64,000 bases of DNA from Clostridium aciditolerans (lineage in GTDB: Bacteria > Bacillota > Clostridia > Clostridiales > Clostridiaceae). A program made the translations under genes and the position numbers. Below are positions 58,231 to 64,000 of this stretch, piece after piece (positions within the stretch are counted from its first letter, which is position 1; every line of letters begins with the position of its first letter). The DNA lies in assembly GCF_016316925.1 (NCBI RefSeq), contig NZ_JAEEGB010000009.1:1-64000 (forward strand), written 5' to 3'. Under the pieces are notes generated by a model, which ran no database searches, was not told the DNA's origin, and saw nothing but the letters and a program-made list of their open reading frames with translations.

Positions 58231-59106
58231 TTGTTGAATAATCTCTTCAAGAAAACTAAATACATTACTGTTAGTCAACAAGCATTAAGAAAAGCTGAAG
58301 ATACTTTAGAACAGAAGCCTAGCATTCCTAATGGTATGTGGGTAAAATGTGATAGTTGTGGTAAAATAATATATAATAATGACTTAGAAGAAAATAATAA
58401 AGTGTGCAGCCAATGTAATCACCACTTTAGAATGACAGCAAGAGAGAGAATAGAATTTATAATAGATAAGGATACTTTTGAAGAATTCGATAAAAATATG
58501 ATTTCTGATAATCCTATAGAGTTCAACGGATACGAAGAAAAAGTAAAAAAGATGAGAGAAAATACAGACATGAATGAGGCTGTGGTAACTGGAAGAGGAT
58601 GCATTGGTAATGAAAATGTAGTTATTTGTGTAATGGATAGCCACTTCATGATGGGAAGTATGGGATCTGTAGTAGGAGAGAAAATTACTAGAGCTGTGGA
58701 GAAAGCTATTGAGTTAAAATTACCAATAATTATTTTCACAACTTCTGGTGGTGCAAGAATGCAGGAAGGTATGTTCTCACTTATGCAGATGGCTAAGGTA
58801 AGTGCTGCACTAGGTAAGCTTGATAAAGAAGGACTACTATACATTACTGTACTTACAGATCCTACTACAGGTGGAGTTACTGCAAGTTTTGCTATGCTTG
58901 GGGATATAATTTTGTCTGAACCAGGTGCATTAATTGGATTTGCAGGTAAAAGAGTTATAGAGCAAACTATAAGACAAAAGCTACCTGAAGGTTTTCAAAG
59001 GGCTGAATTTCTATTAGAGCATGGTTTTATAGATAAAATAGTTTCTAGAAATGAATTAAAAGGTGTACTAAAGAAAATACTTGTAATTCACAATAGAAAC
59101 GTATAA
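58231..59106 (+). CDS. accD: Acetyl-CoA carboxylase carboxyltransferase beta
   Basis: Transfers CO2 from biotin to acetyl-CoA with AccA; 291 aa. N-terminal zinc ribbon [13 protein letters not shown] ... CSQCNHHF and the crotonase-type [22 protein letters not shown] start behind GGAGGTGAG. The 120-bp gap from accC contains the repeat module and a small hairpin. Confidence 0.96.
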   Translation: MLNNLFKKTKYITVSQQALRKAEDTLEQKPSIPNGMWVKCDSCGKIIYNNDLEENNKVCSQCNHHFRMTARERIEFIIDKDTFEEFDKNMISDNPIEFNGYEEKVKKMRENTDMNEAVVTGRGCIGNENVVICVMDSHFMMGSMGSVVGEKITRAVEKAIELKLPIIIFTTSGGARMQEGMFSLMQMAKVSAALGKLDKEGLLYITVLTDPTTGGVTASFAMLGDIILSEPGALIGFAGKRVIEQTIRQKLPEGFQRAEFLLEHGFIDKIVSRNELKGVLKKILVIHNRNV

Positions 59107-59150
59107 GTATTTGGGCATATTTATATTTCTAAAGAAAGGAAGCTGCTCAT

Positions 59151-59996
59151 ATGGAAAAGTTAGAAAAGGTACAGAAAATAATAACTCAAAAACTTGATAA
59201 TAAAACTGCATGGGAAAGAGTATCTCTAGCAAGAATGGTTGAAAGACCTACTGCTCTTGATTATATAGAGAAAATATTTGGCTCTTTTATAGAGTTTCAT
59301 GGAGATAGATATTTTAGCGATGATTCAGCTGTTGTTGGCGGAATAGCTTTATTAAATGGTGAACCTATAACTATAATAGCGCATCAAAAGGGAAGAAATA
59401 CCGCAGAAAAAATAAAGAGAAATTTTGGATCGCCTCACCCAGAAGGTTATAGAAAAGGTTTAAGACTTATGAAACAGGCGGAAAAGTTCAATAGGCCTAT
59501 TCTATGTCTTGTGGACACTCAAGGTGCATTTTGTGGCACAGGAGCAGAGGAAAGAGGACAGGGAGAAGCTATTGCAAGAAATCTTTTAGAAATGTCAAGC
59601 TTAAAAACTCCTATTATTTCCCTAGTTATAGGAGAAGGCGGCAGCGGTGGTGCATTAGCCTTTGCTGTTTCAGATGAAGTGTGGATGCTAGAAAATGCTG
59701 TATACTCAATACTATCTCCTGAAGGATTTGCAAGCATACTGTGGAAAGATGCTTCTCGAGCTAAAGAAGCTGCTGAAATTATGAAGATAACAGCAAAAGA
59801 TTTAAAAGAGTATGGAATTATTGACAGGGTACTTAAGGAACCTAATGGAGGAGCTCATAAGGATGTAGATAAAATGTCTGCATTGATAAAAAAGGAGCTA
59901 ATAGAATCTTTTAATATGTTAAAAAAACAACCATTAGAAGAGCTTGTAGAAAATAGATATAATAAATTTAGAGCTATGGGTAAGTATATAGAATAA
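59151..59996 (+). CDS. accA: Acetyl-CoA carboxylase carboxyltransferase alpha
   Basis: Partner of AccD, 281 aa. [46 protein letters not shown] and [15 protein letters not shown] are diagnostic. It is a short AccA form, lacking much of the N-terminal extension of E. coli AccA, as usual in Firmicutes. Last gene of the operon before a long palindromic terminator. Confidence 0.96.
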   Translation: MEKLEKVQKIITQKLDNKTAWERVSLARMVERPTALDYIEKIFGSFIEFHGDRYFSDDSAVVGGIALLNGEPITIIAHQKGRNTAEKIKRNFGSPHPEGYRKGLRLMKQAEKFNRPILCLVDTQGAFCGTGAEERGQGEAIARNLLEMSSLKTPIISLVIGEGGSGGALAFAVSDEVWMLENAVYSILSPEGFASILWKDASRAKEAAEIMKITAKDLKEYGIIDRVLKEPNGGAHKDVDKMSALIKKELIESFNMLKKQPLEELVENRYNKFRAMGKYIE

Positions 59997-60080
59997 TAGA
60001 TACTTAACTTATTATTTTCACAAGTTATAGGTAAATATTGTAATTAAGTGGTTGCGATGATAAAATATAATATATAACAT

Positions 60081-60122
60081 AAATATAAGGTAGCCTTTAG
60101 TACTAAAGGCTACCTTATATTT
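60081..60122. terminator. 42-bp perfect palindrome after accA
   Basis: Left arm 60081-60100 and right arm 60103-60122 are exact complements (20 bp) around a central TA. It ends TTATATTT. It probably terminates the acc transcript; being symmetric it could act in both directions. Confidence 0.75.
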
Positions 60123-60146
60123 ATAGGTAAATCGAGGTGGAGTAAA

Positions 60147-61094
60147 ATGACCATAAAAGCATTATTTACTTATGACTATGGACAAGAAAATATGAATAAA
60201 ATTAAGAGCTTAGGATATGACATTATAACTATAAACGAAAAAAATGCTGTTTATAGTGAATTACTAAAGGATACAGAAGTTTTAGTATGTTATAATCCAT
60301 TTGAAACTCTAGATATAAGCAAAATGAAAATGCTGAAGTGGATTCAATTATCTAGTGCAGGAATAGATCAATTACCATTGGATTATGTAAAAACTAGCAA
60401 TGTTATAATAACTAATAATAGAGGCGGATACAGCGTACCAATGGGGGAATGGATTGTACTAAAAATATTAGAGCTTTTAAAACACAGCCATAGATTATAT
60501 GAAAATCAAAAGAACAAACTGTGGAAAATGGATTCTACTATTTTGGAACTTTGTGGAAAGACCATAGGTTTTATAGGAACAGGAAGTATTGCTGAAGAAG
60601 CGGCAAAAAGATTATCAGGTTTTGATGTAAAAATTTTAGGATTAAATACTGCTGGAAGGCAGGTTCATCACTTTGATAAATGCTATGGATTAAAAGATAT
60701 AAATGAAATGCTGTCCGCTAGCGATATAGTTGTTGTTACAATTCCATATACAAGAGAGACACATCACTTAATAGATGATGAAAAGTTCAGATGTATGAAG
60801 AAAGGTGTATGCATTATAAATGTAGCCAGAGGTTCTATAATAAATGAAAAAGACCTAATAAAAAGCATCCATGAAGGTAAAATTTATGGTGCAGCCTTAG
60901 ACGTAGTGGAAGATGAGCCACTGCACCCGGACAGCCCTTTATGGAACTTAGAAAATGTAATTATAACACCTCATAATTCATGGATATCTGAAATGAGGAA
61001 TATTCGAAGATTTAATATGATATATGATAATATGAAAAGATATATGAAAAATGAAAAACTAGTTAATATAATAGATATAAATAAAGGTTATTAA
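60147..61094 (+). CDS. D-2-hydroxyacid dehydrogenase family protein
   Basis: A 315-aa NAD(P)-dependent dehydrogenase of the phosphoglycerate-dehydrogenase-like family. Rossmann motif GFIGTGSIAEEAA, catalytic Arg in INVARGSIINE, Glu in DVVEDEPLHPDSPLW and His in ITPHNSW. Substrate unknown. GAGGTGG before ATG. It stands alone between two terminators. Confidence 0.9.
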   Translation: MTIKALFTYDYGQENMNKIKSLGYDIITINEKNAVYSELLKDTEVLVCYNPFETLDISKMKMLKWIQLSSAGIDQLPLDYVKTSNVIITNNRGGYSVPMGEWIVLKILELLKHSHRLYENQKNKLWKMDSTILELCGKTIGFIGTGSIAEEAAKRLSGFDVKILGLNTAGRQVHHFDKCYGLKDINEMLSASDIVVVTIPYTRETHHLIDDEKFRCMKKGVCIINVARGSIINEKDLIKSIHEGKIYGAALDVVEDEPLHPDSPLWNLENVIITPHNSWISEMRNIRRFNMIYDNMKRYMKNEKLVNIIDINKGY

Positions 61095-61097
61095 AAA

Positions 61098-61134
61098 TAA
61101 GGCAGATAACTATGATTATCTGCCTTACTTTTTA
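61098..61134. terminator. Bidirectional terminator, dehydrogenase / ferritin
   Basis: 12-bp stem 61098-61109 with 61116-61127, T-rich on the right and A-rich on the left; the two genes converge here. Confidence 0.88.
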
Positions 61135-61149
61135 TGTTTTAAATTTAAA

Positions 61150-61659
61150 TTATGCATTAGTTGGAGGAGTGAATACCCTTGATGCTAATTCAGCATCAAG
61201 CATATAAAGAGCTGCAGAATCTTCACCCATTCTTTCAAGTCTTTTTACAATACCTCCAAAGTTAGTCTCCTCTTCTACTTGCTCATCTATAAACCACTTA
61301 AGTAAACTTATAGTTGCATGCTCCCTTTCTTCAGTAGCAATATCCATTAGATTATAGACTCTTTGAGTAACTGTTCTTTCATGAGCTAAAGCTTCCTTAA
61401 ATACATGCAATACGGATTCAAAATCACTTTGAGGAGCAGGCATAGCACTAATAATTACTCTACCACCCATTTGACTTAGGTAATCAAAAAATTTGTTCGC
61501 ATGAAAAGTCTCCTCTTGGATTTGAACTTTGAAAAAATTAGCAAATCCATCTAAATCATTTGATGCAAAATATGCTTGCATTGCAAGGTAAACATTAGCA
61601 GAATATAATTCATAGTTTATTTGATCATTTATGGCATTCATAAGTTTATCACTTAACAT
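61150..61659 (-). CDS. Ferritin
   Basis: Non-haem ferritin of 169 aa, forming an iron-storage shell. Ferroxidase ligands are seen in INYELYSANVYLAMQ, IQEETFHANKFFDYL (E-x2-H) and ALAHERTVTQRVY. ATG 61659 with GGAGG 7 nt upstream gives the normal MLSDKLMNAIND start; the longer frame is not supported. Upstream DNA shows no clear Fur or PerR box by eye. Confidence 0.93.
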   Translation of the reverse strand: MLSDKLMNAINDQINYELYSANVYLAMQAYFASNDLDGFANFFKVQIQEETFHANKFFDYLSQMGGRVIISAMPAPQSDFESVLHVFKEALAHERTVTQRVYNLMDIATEEREHATISLLKWFIDEQVEEETNFGGIVKRLERMGEDSAALYMLDAELASRVFTPPTNA

Positions 61660-61792
61660 AATATTACCTCCTAAGTTTATATTTACAAAGTTACATAAAT
61701 TAACTAAGTTTTTAGAATATATTAACATATGTTAAGTGTTTTTTGAATATGTTTTTGTAAATTTAATGATTTTGTAATTAATATTTGACTTG

Positions 61793-62989
61793 TTAAGGAA
61801 GTAATTTGTTTAAGTCAATAGTGCCTGCTCCTTGAATCCACTTGGACATATCTTTGAGATTGCAAGATACTTTTAACAGTGAAATTAAATCTTTAAAACT
61901 TAGCTCAGGGTTATTTTCATATAAAAGTGCACAAATCCCACTGACATAGGCTGCAGCACAAGATGTACCACTGTAGTGAGTGTAAGGACTTTCCAAAGCC
62001 TGAGGATATAGCTTCATCCCGTTTTTTTCTGAGATATACTTAGTATTTGAATTAAGAGAGCATATATCAACAGCAGACGCTGACAAATCTGGTTTTTCTA
62101 ATTTGGCAAAAGGACCAGAGGAGGAATACTTGTATGGCTTTATCGAATTATTAGTAGTGTCGACACCTCCTACGGTAATACAATTTTCCAAAGTTGCAAT
62201 ACCAGAAATACTACCTTCAGAATTTCCATTATGCCCTGATGGAACAACTATAGTTACATTATTTTTTATGGCTATGTCGAACATTTTGGAAAATAGTGAT
62301 ATGACAAAATAATTGATTGAAGCCAATTCAAAAGGAAGATATATAACTTTTATATTATATTCAGTGCTATTTTCAATCAAAGTTTGTATTGAAAATAGTA
62401 TATTAGATACATACCCTTTTCCTATGCTGTTAAAGGCTTTAATTGAATATATGGAACCATTTTCTGCCACACCTTTATATACTCCTTTAGATAAGTGGCC
62501 AGTACCACATATTATTCCGCTCATAAAAGTTCCATGGCCATTATCATCATAAGGATATTTAAGGTTGTTTACCAAATCAATGAAACCCTTAATTTTATTC
62601 TTAGGATTTAAGAGGTCCGGGTGAGGATAAACACCACTATCTACTATACCTACACATATATTTTTACCTGTAAGTTTATATCGTTCTTGGAATACTACGC
62701 CATTGGAGGCTAGTACGCCTTTTCCGCATAACAGCGCTAGACTATCAAAAGTGATATAGCTTACCTGAGGAAATTCTAATATTCTATCTATAGCATTTGG
62801 AGAGAGAATTGCGCATATACAATTTATAAAAGGAATGAAATGAATTAAGTTGCCTTTATAGGATTTAATTTTCTTTTCTATAACTTCTGGTAGGTGTTTG
62901 CAATAAATAAGTACTCTATAGCTCTTATAATATTTTTTATCTATAGCCATCCTCAAATCAGGATCTAATTTATTTTTAATAGAAAACAT
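61793..62989 (-). CDS. Subtilisin-like S8 peptidase, no signal peptide
   Basis: A 398-aa subtilase. Catalytic Asp117 in VGIVDSGVYPHPDL, His152 in DNGHGTFMSGI, Ser343 in YSGTSCAAAYVSG. The N-terminal 85 residues look like an inhibitor-type propeptide (YRVLIYCKHLPEVIEKKI ... FPQVSYI). No signal sequence or membrane helix, so it is probably cytosolic or spore-associated. Target unknown. GGAG before ATG. Confidence 0.9.
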   Translation of the reverse strand: MFSIKNKLDPDLRMAIDKKYYKSYRVLIYCKHLPEVIEKKIKSYKGNLIHFIPFINCICAILSPNAIDRILEFPQVSYITFDSLALLCGKGVLASNGVVFQERYKLTGKNICVGIVDSGVYPHPDLLNPKNKIKGFIDLVNNLKYPYDDNGHGTFMSGIICGTGHLSKGVYKGVAENGSIYSIKAFNSIGKGYVSNILFSIQTLIENSTEYNIKVIYLPFELASINYFVISLFSKMFDIAIKNNVTIVVPSGHNGNSEGSISGIATLENCITVGGVDTTNNSIKPYKYSSSGPFAKLEKPDLSASAVDICSLNSNTKYISEKNGMKLYPQALESPYTHYSGTSCAAAYVSGICALLYENNPELSFKDLISLLKVSCNLKDMSKWIQGAGTIDLNKLLP

Positions 62990-63091
62990 TTAAAGCTCCT
63001 TAAAAATTAATTACATTATATATTATAATATTAAATTACAATATATGTGCTAAGATAAAATTAATTTTTAGGAGCATAATAAAGATTATTA

Positions 63092-63982
63092 TTAAAATTT
63101 AAACTGATCCTTACACATCTTAAAAAAAGCTTTAGCAGTTGGAGTAAGAGTTCTCTTAGAACTTACAACTAGGTAAATAGATCTTTTTAAGGAGAGGTCT
63201 TGTATGGAACTCTCTTTTATAAGTCCAATGCTAGAATAGTTCTTAGAAATCTGCTTTGAAACTACAGATATTCCGAGCCCCTCTTTTACGCATTGAAATA
63301 TTGCATCTAAGTTATTTACTTCAAAACATACGTCTATAGCAGAGATGCCAAGTCCATGTTTTTGAATAGCCTCTTCAAAAGTTCTACGTGTAGCAGAACC
63401 TTCCTCACGCATTATGAATGTATATTTAAGAAGAGAATCTACACTAATTGTATCCGGAACATCTAATTCAGGAGAGGATATTACCACTAGATCATCTTGT
63501 ATAAGTTCATAACTTTTAACCTTTTCATCATTAATTGGCTCTCCAACCATACCTAACTCGTAATCAAATTTGATAATATTTTCAATAATTTCACCAGAAT
63601 TATTTTCTACTATATCAAAAGATACTTCAGGGTATAACAAATGAAACTGCCTGAGTAAGGCAGGAAGAATGGTATTGCAGGGTGTAGTACTAGCAGCTAA
63701 TTTAAGTTTCCCGCTAATATTTCCGTTGAAGTTTGCTAGATGTGATATTGCTTTATCACGGGTATTTAATATATCTATAGCATATTTTAAAAATGATTCT
63801 CCAGCAGGTGTAAGAAGAACTTCCTTAGAAGTCCTATCAAAAAGCTGAATACTTAACTCTTTTTCAAGACTTGCTATATGAGAACTAATTGCTGGTTGTG
63901 ATAAAAAACTAGAATTTGCTGCTTTAGAAAAACTTTTAAATTTTGCTACATTTATAAAGGCTTCTATTTGCTTAAAATCCAT
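63092..63982 (-). CDS. LysR-family transcriptional regulator
   Basis: A 296-aa LysR regulator: winged HTH (KSFSKAANSSFLSQPAISSHIASLEKELSIQLFDRT) and a periplasmic-binding-like effector domain. ATG 63982 follows a GGGGG site. It resembles the CysB/CysL-like group that some databases tie to selenium or sulfur metabolism; I cannot confirm this. The divergent target gene would lie beyond the window. Confidence 0.88.
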   Translation of the reverse strand: MDFKQIEAFINVAKFKSFSKAANSSFLSQPAISSHIASLEKELSIQLFDRTSKEVLLTPAGESFLKYAIDILNTRDKAISHLANFNGNISGKLKLAASTTPCNTILPALLRQFHLLYPEVSFDIVENNSGEIIENIIKFDYELGMVGEPINDEKVKSYELIQDDLVVISSPELDVPDTISVDSLLKYTFIMREEGSATRRTFEEAIQKHGLGISAIDVCFEVNNLDAIFQCVKEGLGISVVSKQISKNYSSIGLIKESSIQDLSLKRSIYLVVSSKRTLTPTAKAFFKMCKDQFKF

Positions 63983-64000
63983 TAAATTACCCCCCAAAGA

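Noticed and set aside
61660-61728. Longer ferritin start
   Set aside because: Ribosome site GGAGG is 7 nt before the ATG at 61659; the extension would translate it.

Overview
The window is a low-GC, spore-forming Firmicute chromosome, most likely Clostridium sensu stricto, centred on the replication origin. Evidence: AT-rich DNA, the order gyrA-gyrB-remB-recF-yaaA-dnaN-dnaA | rpmH-rnpA-yidD-yidC-jag-mnmE-mnmG-rsmG-noc-parA-parB, sporulation-linked genes (yyaC, spo0J/parB, lonC), a clostridial fatty-acid cluster using FabK, and a run of tRNA genes. The species cannot be fixed from the sequence alone.

Layout. 1-365: region left of gyrA with two tandem strong promoters reading leftwards out of the window, of the kind that drive rRNA operons. 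366-9206 (minus): gyrA, gyrB, remB, recF, S4-domain yaaA, dnaN, dnaA. The origin is bipartite: eight DnaA boxes upstream of dnaA (9322-9568), and a second cluster between dnaA and dnaN (7657-7816) with a six-unit DnaA-trio, a G-run and an AT-rich stretch, i.e. the probable unwinding site. 9632-19681 (plus): ribosome, membrane-insertion and tRNA-modification genes, then noc-parA-parB with two perfect parS sites. 19744-24723: small conserved genes, YyaC, a YtvI-like permease, a cysteine desulfurase facing a DUF3343 protein, and MscS. 24738-25905: rpsF-ssb-rpsR with a probable S6:S18 leader. 26126-34925: response regulator-TPR, alpha/beta hydrolase, then mazG-like, yybS, gdpP, rplI, lonC, dnaB. 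35048-43988: tRNA-Thr, hybrid kinase, DUF3006, pgsA, purA, acyl-ACP thioesterase, flavoprotein, an unrecognised coiled-coil protein, CoA-binding protein, PPDK regulator. 44158-45166: eleven tRNA genes in three near-copies of Glu-Val-Asp(-Thr). 45274-47248: helicase loader and DnaD-like protein (minus). 47427-48416: M23 peptidase. 48691-59996: type II fatty-acid synthesis (FabK paralogue, FabT, FabH, ACP, FabK, FabD, FabG, FabF, AccB, FabZ, AccC, AccD, AccA) behind a promoter carrying FabT-type operators. 60147-63982: hydroxyacid dehydrogenase, ferritin, subtilase, LysR regulator.

Most core genes point away from the origin, as expected for leading-strand coding. DnaA, DnaN, RecF, gyrase, SSB, DnaB, the helicase loader and DnaD-like protein cover initiation and elongation; ParA/ParB/parS and Noc cover segregation and nucleoid occlusion.

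The most unusual content is non-coding. A concentric element of three 20-nt left repeats and three matching right repeats lies between jag and mnmE (11849-12002). Pairing between corresponding left and right copies is kept by compensatory changes. A one-module relative begins on the accC stop codon (58110-58150), and a second modular structured region with compensated tandem hairpins lies between accB and fabZ (56059-56210). I know no named family for these; they may be a dispersed structured RNA or palindromic mobile-element family.
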